Origin: Archangium sp.
GTDB lineage: Bacteria; Myxococcota; Myxococcia; Myxococcales; Myxococcaceae
NCBI GenBank assembly: GCA_022843845.1
Contig: JALHMW010000001.1
Span: 1-64,000, forward strand
DNA: 64,000 nt
Reading direction: 5' to 3'
This document shows positions 1-10,572 of this stretch, in pieces. The notes under the pieces are model-generated. The model saw only the letters and a list, made by a program, of their open reading frames with translations, ran no database searches and was not told where the DNA came from. A program made the position numbers and the translations under genes. Position 1 is the stretch's first letter. Every line of letters starts with the position of its first letter.

Positions 1-180
1 GGCTCCGCGACGGCGGGCGGCTCCGCGACGGCAGGTGGCTCCGCGACGGCTGGCGGCTCCGCGACGGCAGGTGGCTCCGCGACGGCAGGTGGCTCCGCGA
101 CGGCAGGCGGCTCCGCGACGGCTGGCGGCTCCGCGACGGCAGGTGGCTCCGCGACGGCAGGTGGCTCCGCAGGTGGCGGT
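1..180 (+). repeat. 18-bp tandem repeat coding for GSATAG
   Basis: Nine complete 18-bp units run from 1 to 162, with a tenth broken copy to about 180. Units differ only in third positions of the last Ala and Gly codons (gcg/gca/gct, ggc/ggt). The unit is a multiple of three, so copy-number change keeps the frame and only alters linker length. The array may continue upstream of the window. Confidence 0.9.
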
Positions 181-291
181 GCGACGGACCTGAACCCGAC
201 CGGCTGCGGATGCAACGGCAGCGCACTCCCGTGGCCGCTGCTCGTCCTCGCCGTATGGCCGCTGCGTCGTCGGCGCGCCGCGGGCTGTTGA
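1..291 (+). CDS. C-terminal end of a repeat-rich surface protein with MYXO-CTERM-type tail (5' partial)
   Basis: The reading frame is open from base 1 to the TGA at 289-291, so only the last 96 residues are in the window. The visible part begins with nine copies of a GSATAG hexapeptide, then a short Gly-rich link, a TGCGC cysteine turn, a hydrophobic stretch (about 14 residues rich in L, V, W and P) and an RRRR cluster before the stop. That order is the MYXO-CTERM sorting signal of myxobacterial exported proteins, which are processed and anchored at the cell surface. The repeat is a flexible, low-complexity linker. The catalytic or binding part lies upstream, outside the window, so no function can be given. 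Confidence 0.8.
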   Translation, partial: GSATAGGSATAGGSATAGGSATAGGSATAGGSATAGGSATAGGSATAGGSATAGGSAGGGATDLNPTGCGCNGSALPWPLLVLAVWPLRRRRAAGC

Positions 292-481
292 AAACGCTGC
301 CTTCGCGAGGCGACGCAAGTTGTGCGGCGAGCACCCGGGCGCGTGATTTCTGCGTCAGAGGGTTCCGCCTTCCAGTCCGCAAAACCTGAATTGCTCAATG
401 ATCTCAACGGCTGACGTCCCCCGGCACAGCACGTGAAATCTTCGGCGGCGAGCCATTCACGGCTCACCTCCGGAGTCGAAA

Positions 482-964
482 ATGGGGACCACGGCACCGA
501 CCGTGAAAGACAACCGCGTCAAACTGCTCGAGCGCGCGATGTCGAGGCAGGGGTACGCCTCACACGCGTTGATTGAAGTGCTGCACACCGCGCAGGAGCT
601 GTTCGGGTACTTGAGCGTCGACCTGCTCAAGGACGTGGCCTGGAAGCTCAAGCTGCCACCGTCGCGCGTGCTGGGCGTGGCGACCTTCTACAACTTCTTC
701 TCACTCAAACCGAAGGCCGAGCACACCGCGCTCGTGTGCACCGGCACGGCTTGTTACGTGGCCGGCGCGAAGGAACTGCTGGAGGCCTCGGCGCAGCGCT
801 GCAAGCGCGCCCTCGCGAAGGGTGAAACGCCGAAGCTGACGGTGCAGCAGGCCCGATGCATCGGGTCGTGTGGCCTGGCCCCGGCGGTGGTGCTCGACGG
901 CGGGATTCTCCCGCGAGTGACGAAGGCGGAGCTCGACAAGAAGCTCGACGACCTCGGCGTCTGA
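482..964 (+). CDS. hoxE: Bidirectional [NiFe]-hydrogenase, diaphorase subunit HoxE
   Basis: This 160-residue protein is the small [2Fe-2S] subunit of the diaphorase module, homologous to NuoE of complex I. The thioredoxin-like cluster ligands are Cys86, Cys91, Cys126 and Cys130, in CTGTAC and CIGSC contexts. It carries electrons between the HoxFU diaphorase and the hydrogenase. The ATG at 482 is preceded by CGGAG with about 6 bases spacing, a good ribosome binding site. It is the first gene of the operon: hoxF follows after 27 bases. The 190 bases upstream (292-481) hold no gene and must contain the operon promoter, but I see no clear -35/-10 or -24/-12 element. Presence of HoxE as well as HoxF points to the five-subunit HoxEFUYH enzyme. 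Confidence 0.9.
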   Translation: MGTTAPTVKDNRVKLLERAMSRQGYASHALIEVLHTAQELFGYLSVDLLKDVAWKLKLPPSRVLGVATFYNFFSLKPKAEHTALVCTGTACYVAGAKELLEASAQRCKRALAKGETPKLTVQQARCIGSCGLAPAVVLDGGILPRVTKAELDKKLDDLGV

Positions 965-991
965 AACGCACGCCCTTCAACGGAACGACCC

Positions 992-2617
992 ATGACGATG
1001 ACCTCAGATGAACTCGGCGAACGCGCCGAGCACGAGCTCGAACGACAGAAGACGTTCCGCGAACGGCTGCACTGCTGCACCGCCGCCGGTTGCCAGTCGT
1101 GTGGCGGCGACGCGGTGAGGGCGAGCCTCAAGCAGCAGGTGAAGGCCTCGGGCGTCGAGGCGCAGGTCGAGATCGTCGGCACCGGGTGCATGGGCCTGTG
1201 CAGCAAGGGCCCGCTGGTGAAACGCGAGAGCGACGAGGCGCTGTTCCTCGAGGTGAAGCCCGACGACGCGCAAGCCCTGATCGAGGCCAGCGCCAGCCCG
1301 TCGCTCGAGGCGCGCCGCGTGGACCCGAAGACGCACCCCTTCTTCGCGGGGCAGCTGCGCATCGTGTTGGCCAACGCGGGCACGGTCGACCCGGAGCGCG
1401 TGGAGTCGTACCTCGCGGCGGGCGGCTACTCCGCGCTGGCGCACGCGTTGACGACGATGAAGCCAGGCGAGGTGGTGGCCGAGGTGACGAAGGCGGGGCT
1501 GCGCGGGCGCGGTGGCGCGGGCTACCCCACGGGCGTGAAGTGGCAGCTGGTGGCCAAGCAGCTCAACGAGACGAAGTACGTCGTGTGCAACGCCGACGAG
1601 GGCGACCCCGGCGCCTTCATGGACCGCAGCGTGCTCGAGGGCGACCCGCACCGGGTTCTCGAGGGCATGGCCATCGCCGGCTACGCGGTGGGCGCGAACC
1701 ACGGCTACATCTACGTGCGCGGCGAGTACGCGCTGGCCATCTCGCGGCTGCAGCTCGCGATCAAGCAGGCCGAGAAAGAAGGCATTCTCGGGGCGCGGGT
1801 GCTCGACACCAGCTTCCGCTTCCAGGTGGAGCTCCGCATCGGCGCTGGCGCCTTCGTGTGCGGCGAAGAGACGGCGCTGCTCAACAGCATCGAGGGAAAA
1901 CGCGGCGAACCCAGGCCCCGGCCTCCCTACCCGCCCGAGAAGGGGCTCTGGGAGAAGCCGACGCTCATCAACAACGTCGAGACCTTCGCCAACATCGCGC
2001 CGATCATCACCCGCGGCAGTGAGTGGTTCTCGAACATCGGAACGGAAAAATCGAAGGGCACCAAGGTCTTCGCGGTGGCCGGCAAGACGATGCACTCGGG
2101 GCTGGTCGAAGTGCCGATGGGCACGCCGGTGCGGCAGATCGTCACCCAGATGGCCGGTGGCATCGCCGGCGGCGGCAAAGTGAAGGCGATTCAGACCGGC
2201 GGCCCCTCGGGCGGCTGCGTTCCGGAGCACCTGCTCGACGTGCCGGTGGACTACGAGTCGCTGGTGGCGGTGGGCTCGATGATGGGCTCGGGCGGCCTCA
2301 TCGTGATGGACGAGACCACCTCGATGGTCGAGATCGCGCGCTACTTCATGGAGTTCTGCATGGACGAGTCGTGCGGCAAGTGCGTGCCCTGCCGCGCCGG
2401 CACCGTGCAGATGCACACGCTGCTGCAGAAGTTTTGCGACGCCGAGGCCACCGAGGCCGACCTCGACCTGCTGAAGAAGCTCGCCGATCTCCTGCGCGCC
2501 ACCAGCCTGTGCGGTCTGGGCCAGAGCGCGCCCAACCCGGTGATGACCGCGCTGCGCTACTTCCCGCATGAGTTCGCGGCGTGCATGAAGCCGACCGCCA
2601 AAGGGGCATCGTCATGA
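992..2617 (+). CDS. hoxF: Bidirectional [NiFe]-hydrogenase, NAD(H)- and FMN-binding diaphorase subunit HoxF
   Basis: The 541-residue subunit oxidises or reduces NAD(P)(H). Domains in order: an N-terminal thioredoxin-like [2Fe-2S] domain (Cys-rich, with CCTAAGCQSC near residue 28 and GTGCMGLC near 63), the 51-kDa domain with the Gly-rich GRGGAGYPTG nucleotide loop near residue 172 and CGEET near 290, an SLBB region, and a C-terminal 4Fe-4S site with SCGKCVPCRAG plus a later LCGLG cysteine. This is the fused HoxF layout (longer than NuoF alone). The TGA overlaps the ATG of hoxU (ATGA at 2614-2617), so the two are translationally coupled. Confidence 0.93.
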   Translation: MTMTSDELGERAEHELERQKTFRERLHCCTAAGCQSCGGDAVRASLKQQVKASGVEAQVEIVGTGCMGLCSKGPLVKRESDEALFLEVKPDDAQALIEASASPSLEARRVDPKTHPFFAGQLRIVLANAGTVDPERVESYLAAGGYSALAHALTTMKPGEVVAEVTKAGLRGRGGAGYPTGVKWQLVAKQLNETKYVVCNADEGDPGAFMDRSVLEGDPHRVLEGMAIAGYAVGANHGYIYVRGEYALAISRLQLAIKQAEKEGILGARVLDTSFRFQVELRIGAGAFVCGEETALLNSIEGKRGEPRPRPPYPPEKGLWEKPTLINNVETFANIAPIITRGSEWFSNIGTEKSKGTKVFAVAGKTMHSGLVEVPMGTPVRQIVTQMAGGIAGGGKVKAIQTGGPSGGCVPEHLLDVPVDYESLVAVGSMMGSGGLIVMDETTSMVEIARYFMEFCMDESCGKCVPCRAGTVQMHTLLQKFCDAEATEADLDLLKKLADLLRATSLCGLGQSAPNPVMTALRYFPHEFAACMKPTAKGASS

Positions 2618-3336
2618 GCGTCAAGACCCTCACCATCGACGGCAAGATGATGACCGGCGTCGAGGGCGACACGGTGTTCACCGTCGCGTTCCACAACCAG
2701 GTCCAGATTCCCCGGCTGTGCCACCTGGGCGGCATCCCCGACGTGGGCGCCTGCCGCATGTGCCTGGTGGAGGTCGAGGGCCGCAGCAAGCTCAGCGCCT
2801 CGTGCATGACGACCATCGAGGAGGGCATGGTGGTGCGCACCGACACCGAAACACTGCGCGAGTACCGCAAGCTGCTGATGGAGCTCTTGCTCGCCGAAGG
2901 AAACCACGTGTGCTCGGTGTGCGTGTCGAACGGCAACTGCGAGCTGCAGGCGCTCGCCGCGTACCTCGGCGTCGACCACGTGCGCGTGCCCTACCGGCAC
3001 CCCAGACGCGAAGTCGATCTCTCGCACGAGCGCTTCGGCCTCGATCACAACCGCTGCATTGCCTGCACCCGCTGCGTGCGCACCTGTGACGAGGTCGAAG
3101 GCGCCCACGTGTGGGACATGGCGGGCCGCGGCGAGAAGCTGCACCTCGTCGCCGATCTCGGCGAGCCATGGGGCGACTCGGAGAACTGCACCAAGTGCGG
3201 CAAGTGCGTGCAGGTCTGCCCGACGGGCGCGTTGTTCACCAAGGGCAGCGCCGTAGGCGAGATGGAGAAGGACCGCAGCTTCCTCAAGTACATCGTCTAC
3301 GGACGAGAGAGACACCAGTGGGTGAAGAAGCCATGA
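2614..3336 (+). CDS. hoxU: Bidirectional [NiFe]-hydrogenase, Fe-S subunit HoxU
   Basis: The 240-residue protein resembles the N-terminal part of NuoG and conducts electrons through a chain of Fe-S clusters. It shows a plant-type [2Fe-2S] site (CHLGG, CRMC and a later CMT), the conserved His/Cys region GNHVCSVC...GNC, and two 4Fe-4S motifs near the C-terminus, CIACTRCVRTC and CTKCGKCVQVC. An in-frame ATG exists at 2581, but the start at 2614 gives the usual MSVKTLTIDG-type N-terminus and the ATGA overlap with hoxF. Its own stop overlaps the hoxY start in the same way, at 3333-3336. Confidence 0.92.
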   Translation: MSVKTLTIDGKMMTGVEGDTVFTVAFHNQVQIPRLCHLGGIPDVGACRMCLVEVEGRSKLSASCMTTIEEGMVVRTDTETLREYRKLLMELLLAEGNHVCSVCVSNGNCELQALAAYLGVDHVRVPYRHPRREVDLSHERFGLDHNRCIACTRCVRTCDEVEGAHVWDMAGRGEKLHLVADLGEPWGDSENCTKCGKCVQVCPTGALFTKGSAVGEMEKDRSFLKYIVYGRERHQWVKKP

Positions 3337-3869
3337 GCGCCAAAGTGAAGCTCGCCACCGTCTGGCTGGGAGGCTGCTCGGGGTGCCACATGTCGTTCCT
3401 CGATCTCGACGAGCGGCTCATCGAGCTCGCGGCGAAGGTCGAGCTCTGTCTCTCGCCGCTGGTCGACACCAAGTTCAAGGACTTCCCCGACGTCGACGTG
3501 ACGCTCGTCGAGGGCGCGGTGGCCAACGTGGAGCACGTCGAGATGCTCCACACCATTCGCGCGCGCTCGAAGCTGGTCATCGCCTTCGGAGACTGTGCGG
3601 TGTCGGGCAACATCACCGCGATGCGCAACACCTTCACCGTCGACGAGGTGATGAACCGCGCGTACCGCGAGACCGTCGCCGTGGTGAAGGGCGTACCGGT
3701 GGGCGACGACCTCGTGCCGAAGCTGCTGGCGAAGGTGAAGCCGCTGCACGAGCTGGTGACGATCGATCACTACCTGCAGGGCTGCCCGCCCAGCGCCGAT
3801 CGCATCTGGGAGCTCGTCACCGCGCTGCTGGACGGCCGCGCGCCGAAGCTCGAGCGAAGGTTCGGGTGA
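3333..3869 (+). CDS. hoxY: Bidirectional [NiFe]-hydrogenase, small subunit HoxY
   Basis: The 178-residue small subunit holds the proximal [4Fe-4S] cluster next to the NiFe site. The ligands are visible: Cys15 and Cys18 in GGCSGCHM, Cys87 in GDCAVSG and Cys150 in QGCPPSAD. It is short, as in soluble group 3 enzymes, with no Tat signal and no extra cluster domain, so the hydrogenase is cytoplasmic. The ATG at 3333 overlaps the hoxU stop codon; longer upstream starts in this frame would run inside hoxU and are rejected. Confidence 0.92.
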   Translation: MSAKVKLATVWLGGCSGCHMSFLDLDERLIELAAKVELCLSPLVDTKFKDFPDVDVTLVEGAVANVEHVEMLHTIRARSKLVIAFGDCAVSGNITAMRNTFTVDEVMNRAYRETVAVVKGVPVGDDLVPKLLAKVKPLHELVTIDHYLQGCPPSADRIWELVTALLDGRAPKLERRFG

Positions 3870-3874
3870 ACGTC

Positions 3875-5299
3875 ATGAACAAACGAATCCTGATCGATCC
3901 CGTCACGCGCATCGAAGGCCACGCCAGGATCTCCATCGAGGTCGACGCCGCCGGCACCGTGAGCGACGCGAAGTTCCACATCGTGGAGTTCCGCGGCTTC
4001 GAGAAGTTCTGCGAGGGGCGCCCGGTGTCCGAGATGCCCGGCTTCATGGCGCGGGTGTGCGGCATCTGCCCCGTGTCTCATGCGCTCGCCTCCTCGAAGG
4101 CCGGAGATCGCATTCTCGGGGTCGACGTGCCCACGGCCGCGGTGAAGCAGCGACGGCTCGCCTCGTACGCGCAGATTCTCCAGTCGCACGCGCTCTCGTT
4201 CTTCCACCTCTCGAGCCCCGACCTGCTGCTGGGTCTCGACGCCGACCCGAAGACGCGGAACCTCTTCGCGATGGCCGACACCCACCACGACTTCGTGCGC
4301 CGCGGCGTTCGGCTGCGCAAGTTCGGCCAGCGCGCGGTGGAGCTGGTCGGGGGCCGCAAAGTGCACCCCGGTTGGTCTGTTCCGGGCGGGGTCACCACGG
4401 TGTTCCCGAAAGCAGCGGCCGACGAGCTGAAGCCGTGGCTGCCCGAGCTGTACGAGTCGATGACCATGGCGCTGACCTGGCTCAAGAAGTCGTTCGTGCC
4501 GCTAAAGGCTGAGATCGACGCGATGGGTGACTTCCCCTCGCTCTTCATGGGCCTCGTCGACGAGAACGGAAACCTCGAGTTCTACGACGGCGCGGTGCGC
4601 GTGGTGGCCTCGGACGGCACGGTGGTCGCCGACGCGCTCGACCCCACGAAGTACACCGGCTGGGTCAGCGAGGTCGCCGAGCCCTACACCTACGTCAAGC
4701 CGACCTTCTACACGCCGCTGGGCGAGCAGCTGGGCATGTACCGCGTGGGTCCCCTGGCGCGGCTCAACGTGGTGAAGAACGCGGGCACGCCACGAGCTGA
4801 TGTCGAGCTGAAGGACTTCCGCGCGCTGGGCCAGGCGGGGATCGTCTCGAAGTCGTTCCACTACCACCTGGCGCGGCTCATCGAGATGCTCCACTGCGTC
4901 GAGCGCATCGAGGAGCTGCTCGACGACCCCGAGCTGTACGGCACGCGGGTGCGCAGCCATGCCCAGCCCAACCACGGCGAAGGCATCGGCTTCTGCGAGG
5001 CGCCCCGCGGCATCCTCTGGCACCACTACAAGGTCGACGGCGACGGCAAGGTGCTCAAGGCCAACCTGCTCATCGCCACGCAGCAGAACAACGACGCCAT
5101 GCAGGCCGCGGTGAAACAGACCGCGCAGCGCTTCGTGGACCCCACCAACCTCTCGGAGGGCATGCTCAACCGCGTCGAGGCGGCGATTCGGTGCTTCGAC
5201 CCGTGCCTGTCGTGCTCGACGCACGCGCTGGGCCAGATGGCGATGTCGGTCGACGTGCGCGGCCCGGGCGGCGAGCTCCTGGCGCATCGGGAGCGGTGA
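3875..5299 (+). CDS. hoxH: Bidirectional [NiFe]-hydrogenase, catalytic large subunit HoxH (unprocessed precursor)
   Basis: The 474-residue large subunit binds the NiFe(CN)2CO site through two CxxC motifs: VCGIC (Cys62, Cys65) and DPCLSC (Cys444, Cys447), followed by His450. The N-terminal DPVTRIEGH motif is intact. About 24 residues follow the STH motif, the tail that a specific endopeptidase (HoxW in this group) removes after nickel insertion, so the enzyme must be matured. No hoxW or hyp gene is in the window. ATG 3875 is chosen. A GTG at 3866 overlapping the hoxY stop is a possible alternative that adds three residues. H2 oxidation or production is thereby coupled to NAD(P)(H) through HoxEFU. 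Confidence 0.93.
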   Translation: MNKRILIDPVTRIEGHARISIEVDAAGTVSDAKFHIVEFRGFEKFCEGRPVSEMPGFMARVCGICPVSHALASSKAGDRILGVDVPTAAVKQRRLASYAQILQSHALSFFHLSSPDLLLGLDADPKTRNLFAMADTHHDFVRRGVRLRKFGQRAVELVGGRKVHPGWSVPGGVTTVFPKAAADELKPWLPELYESMTMALTWLKKSFVPLKAEIDAMGDFPSLFMGLVDENGNLEFYDGAVRVVASDGTVVADALDPTKYTGWVSEVAEPYTYVKPTFYTPLGEQLGMYRVGPLARLNVVKNAGTPRADVELKDFRALGQAGIVSKSFHYHLARLIEMLHCVERIEELLDDPELYGTRVRSHAQPNHGEGIGFCEAPRGILWHHYKVDGDGKVLKANLLIATQQNNDAMQAAVKQTAQRFVDPTNLSEGMLNRVEAAIRCFDPCLSCSTHALGQMAMSVDVRGPGGELLAHRER

Positions 5300-5334
5300 C
5301 GCTTCGAGCGGGTGCGGGGCTGGCCTTCTCGTAG

Positions 5335-7374
<2,040 letters not shown>

Positions 7375-7475
7375 GCGGCCCGCCGCGGCGCGACGCGAGC
7401 GCCCGGTGCTCCTCAGATTTTCACGGCGATCAGGGCCGTCGGCACCGTGGCCACGGCTTTGCAAAACACGCCGCC

Positions 7476-8735
7476 ATGAACCGAACCTCCCTCGCGCTGC
7501 TGTTTCCGCTGTTCGTTGCCTGCTCCGACCCACGCGAACTCGCGCCGCCGGGCGAAGAAGTTGCGTCGAAGGCCCAGCGCATCACCCAGGCTGCGCCAGA
7601 CGCCGACATCGACGATGCCGCCTCCAGCACCAACGCGCTCAGCCTGGCGCTCCTGGCCCGGCACCCCGACGGCAACTTCATCTTCTCGGCGTACAGCGTC
7701 ACCTCCGCCGCTTCGATGCTCGAGGCTGGCGCGCGCAACGACACGTTGTCGGGCATGAAGAAAGCGCTCCAGCAGACGCTCTCGGAGGACCGGCATCACC
7801 GGGCCATGAACACCCTCGAAGCGGCGCTCGAGACGCGGGGCGCCACCGCGAAGGGCAAGGACGGCAAGCCGTTTCGCCTCGTCGTGACGAACCAGCTGTT
7901 CGCGCAGAAGGGGCAGCACCTCGAGCCCGCCTACCTCGACACGCTCGCCCAGGAGTACGGCTCGGGCCTGCGCCTGCTCGACTTCTCGACCGACGCGGCG
8001 CGCGCGTCGATCAACTCGTGGGTGGGCCAGCGCACCGAAGGAAAGATCACCGACCTCTTCGCGCCCGGCTCCCTGCTCGGCGCGAAGCTCGCGGTCGTGA
8101 ACACGCTGTACTTCAACGCCGCGTGGAACCAGCCGTTCCCGAAGGCCAACACCGCGCCTGCGCCGTTCACCCTGCTCGACGGCACGACGCCCACCGTCTC
8201 CATGATGCGCAACTCGCAGCTCGGCGCGAAAGCCGCGGTCGTCGATGGTACCGACATCGTCGAGATCCTCTACGACGGGCAGGACGTCTCGCTCCTCATC
8301 GTGGCTCCGCCCACAGGGAAGTTCGGCGCGGTCGTGCAGGACCTCGATGCCGGGAAGCTGAAGAAGCTGACCGACGCGCTCAGGGCCGAGCCGCTCGATC
8401 TGAAGATGCCGAAGTTCAAGTTCGACACCCGGTTCGACCTGACCGAAGACCTGAAGGCCCTGGGTATGACGGACGCCTTCGAGGAGTCGAAGGCCGACTT
8501 CTCGGGCATGACGGGCGACCGTTCGCTCTTCGTCGGCGTCGCCGTGCACCAGGCGATCATCATCCTCGACGAGAGCGGCACCGAGGCCGCGGCGGCCACG
8601 GGCTTCGGCGTCTTCGCCACCTCAGCGCCTCCCCAGCCCCGGCCCGTCACCATCGACCGGCCGTTCCTGTTCTTCATTCGCGACGTGAAGACCGGAGTGC
8701 CGCTCTTCTCCGGCCGCGTCGTGAACCCCAACTGA
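7476..8735 (+). CDS. Lipoprotein serpin (protease inhibitor)
   Basis: The 419-residue protein has a lipoprotein signal (LFVAC lipobox, Cys16), a polar linker and a complete serpin fold. The hinge of the reactive-centre loop, GTEAAAATG, has the small residues needed for loop insertion, so it should be an inhibitory serpin. Counting from the hinge (Glu as P17), the P1-P1' bond falls at about Thr382-Ser383 in VFATSAPP. A small P1 residue suggests elastase- or subtilisin-like targets; this is inference. The C-terminal RPFLFFIRD and plus-strand FSGRVVNP segments are typical serpin strands. It stands alone, between ligA and a D-aminopeptidase gene on the same strand. It probably protects the cell surface from its own or foreign secreted proteases. 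Confidence 0.88.
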   Translation: MNRTSLALLFPLFVACSDPRELAPPGEEVASKAQRITQAAPDADIDDAASSTNALSLALLARHPDGNFIFSAYSVTSAASMLEAGARNDTLSGMKKALQQTLSEDRHHRAMNTLEAALETRGATAKGKDGKPFRLVVTNQLFAQKGQHLEPAYLDTLAQEYGSGLRLLDFSTDAARASINSWVGQRTEGKITDLFAPGSLLGAKLAVVNTLYFNAAWNQPFPKANTAPAPFTLLDGTTPTVSMMRNSQLGAKAAVVDGTDIVEILYDGQDVSLLIVAPPTGKFGAVVQDLDAGKLKKLTDALRAEPLDLKMPKFKFDTRFDLTEDLKALGMTDAFEESKADFSGMTGDRSLFVGVAVHQAIIILDESGTEAAAATGFGVFATSAPPQPRPVTIDRPFLFFIRDVKTGVPLFSGRVVNPN

Positions 8736-8759
8736 GGCGAGCGCGAGTACAGTCGCCGC

Positions 8760-9680
8760 ATGCGCGCGCTCCTCGTCACCGATCTCGAAGGCGTTCACGG
8801 CGCTGACGCCGTCGATTGTCTCATCGGTGGTGAGGCGGCGTGGCAGGGCGCGCGGCTGAGGGCGACGCACGAGGTGAACCTGGCGATCGTCGGGCTGTCG
8901 AAGCAGGGCTTCACCGAGTTCATCGTCTCGGACAGTCACCGCAACGGCACCGAGGAACCCAACCTGGTGCTCTCGGCCCTCGACCCGCGCGCGCGTCACG
9001 ACTTCAGGGACGACGCGTTCGATCGGAGGCTCTTCTCCGGCGTGTCGGCGGTCGCAGCGCTCGGCATGCACGCGGCGGGCGGTGTTCCCGGCTTCATCAG
9101 CCACGCCCTCGATGTCGGGCTGGCCTGGGAGCTCGATGGACGTTTCATCTCCGAGACCGACTTCCTGCTCGATCTCTGCGCCGCGGCGATGACACCGTTC
9201 CTGTTCGTGACCGGCGATGACGCGCTCGTGCGATCGCTCCCGCCCCGCACCGCGTCGGTGACGACCAAGCGGGTGCTCACCTCGACCACCGCGCAGTCGC
9301 TTCCGCTGCAAGAGGTCGAAGAAGCCCTGCTTCATGCGGCGTTGGCTCCGCCTCGCCCTGCTGCGCAGCTCCCCGAAGGCCCGCTGCGCCTGCACGTGAA
9401 GTCGAAGTCGTTCGAGGTGCCCGACCTTCCCTTCCTCGAGCGGGAGTCGGACTTCACGGTGCTCGTTCGTGGCGACTCGGCGCGGGAGCGGTACGAGCAC
9501 GCGCTGGTCGCTGTCTCGGCTGCGTCGTCGACGACTGCCGAGTTCGTTGACGGGAGCCCAGGCGATCCCACGTTCGTCGCGCAGGTCGAGCGGCTCCTCG
9601 CGGCGCCCTGGCCGTCGCTCCAGCGCCCTCGCAACGCTGCGACGGATGGGCTCGAGCCCGTGAAGCCTACTTCTTCTTGA
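8760..9680 (+). CDS. M55-family D-aminopeptidase (DppA-like)
   Basis: The 306-residue protein matches the zinc D-aminopeptidase family of Bacillus DppA. The metal ligands fall at the expected places: Asp8 and Glu10 (TDLEG), His60 (SDSHRNG), His104 (GMHAAG) and Glu132 (SETDF). The family cleaves D-amino acid peptides such as D-Ala-D-Ala, so the role is likely recycling of peptidoglycan peptides. There is no signal peptide, so it acts in the cytoplasm. It follows the serpin gene by 24 bases. Its last 14 bases overlap the end of the convergent pal-like gene, leaving no room for a terminator. Confidence 0.87.
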   Translation: MRALLVTDLEGVHGADAVDCLIGGEAAWQGARLRATHEVNLAIVGLSKQGFTEFIVSDSHRNGTEEPNLVLSALDPRARHDFRDDAFDRRLFSGVSAVAALGMHAAGGVPGFISHALDVGLAWELDGRFISETDFLLDLCAAAMTPFLFVTGDDALVRSLPPRTASVTTKRVLTSTTAQSLPLQEVEEALLHAALAPPRPAAQLPEGPLRLHVKSKSFEVPDLPFLERESDFTVLVRGDSARERYEHALVAVSAASSTTAEFVDGSPGDPTFVAQVERLLAAPWPSLQRPRNAATDGLEPVKPTSS

Positions 9681-10371
9681 ACTCGACGCGGCGGTTCGCC
9701 GCCCAGGCGTCTTCGCCAGAGCCCGACGCCACCGGCTTGTTCTCGCCGTAGCCGACCGTGTCGAGCGAGCCAGCGGGCACGCCGAGATCGATGAGGTACT
9801 TGCGGGTCGAGGCCGCGCGCTTCTGCGAGAGCACCATGTTGAACTCCTCGGTGCCGCGCTCGTCGGCGTGACCTTCGAGCGTGAAGCGGAGCGCGCCCTT
9901 CTTGATGCAGTCGGCGTACTGCGCCAGCGTCGACTGCGCCGAGCCAGTCAGGTTGAACTCGTTGAACTCGAACCGCACGGGCTCGAAGGTGCAGGCGGCG
10001 CCCTTCACTTCGACGGAGGCACAGCGGCCAGCCTTGCACTCCTGGCCCGAGGGGCAGTCTTCGTTCGCGGTGCAGGTGCCTTCAGCTTTGTAGTTCGGGT
10101 CGACGACGCACTTGCCCGAGGAGCACTTCTTGCCAGTGCCACACGGGCCGGTGCCGGGGCCGCACTCGGGCTTGGGAACGCACTTGTTGGTGTCACACAC
10201 GAAGCCCGGCTTGCAGTTCTCGTCGGCGGCGCACTCGCGGCACTGGCCCTGAACGCAGACCTCGCCCTTCTCGTTGCAGTTCTCGTCGCTCTTGCAGTTC
10301 GGGTACGTGGGAGGGCAGCCAGTCAGCGCGAGCGTTGCAGCGACGAACAGCAGAACGGTCAGATTGCGCAT
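9667..10371 (-). CDS. Pal/OmpA-family lipoprotein with Cys-rich N-terminal region
   Basis: The 234-residue lipoprotein (LTGC lipobox, Cys19) ends in an OmpA-like peptidoglycan-binding domain (about residues 125-234) with the TLEGHADERG motif and a final NRRVEF segment. In Pal proteins this domain ties the outer membrane to the cell wall. Between lipobox and OmpA domain lie about 100 residues with some 16 cysteines in CxxDENC/CxxGxC patterns, which should form disulphide-knotted modules. This is unlike enterobacterial Pal and resembles Cys-rich modules of myxobacterial lipoproteins. No tol genes are adjacent, so it need not be the Tol-associated Pal. GGGGAG lies just upstream of the ATG. The 201 bases to the divergent regulator gene hold both promoters. 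Confidence 0.87.
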   Translation of the reverse strand: MRNLTVLLFVAATLALTGCPPTYPNCKSDENCNEKGEVCVQGQCRECAADENCKPGFVCDTNKCVPKPECGPGTGPCGTGKKCSSGKCVVDPNYKAEGTCTANEDCPSGQECKAGRCASVEVKGAACTFEPVRFEFNEFNLTGSAQSTLAQYADCIKKGALRFTLEGHADERGTEEFNMVLSQKRAASTRKYLIDLGVPAGSLDTVGYGENKPVASGSGEDAWAANRRVEFKKK

Positions 10372-10572
10372 GACGTCATCTCCCCTGGGGTGGCTGTGGG
10401 CCCAACAGCGTCCGGTTCCTACAGTGACGGATCAAGGGGAGCAACGATCTTTAACCTTCGGTTCTTCCCGGAAAAAGTGAAGGAGTGGGCTTCGGCAGCC
10501 ACATTGCACAGGGAACCCCTGCCAGCGTTCAAAGCGCGGCAGAATGACCACACCCTGCTGTTCGGAGACCGC

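Noticed and set aside
1004-2569. Long minus-strand reading frame (521 codons) opposite hoxF
   Set aside because: Shadow of a high-GC gene: composition is His/Arg/Ala-rich with no domain, and hoxF on the other strand has clear motifs.
992-3336. Reading hoxF and hoxU as nuoF and nuoG of complex I
   Set aside because: HoxF has the extra N-terminal [2Fe-2S] domain, HoxU is short, and hoxY/hoxH follow with no other nuo gene.
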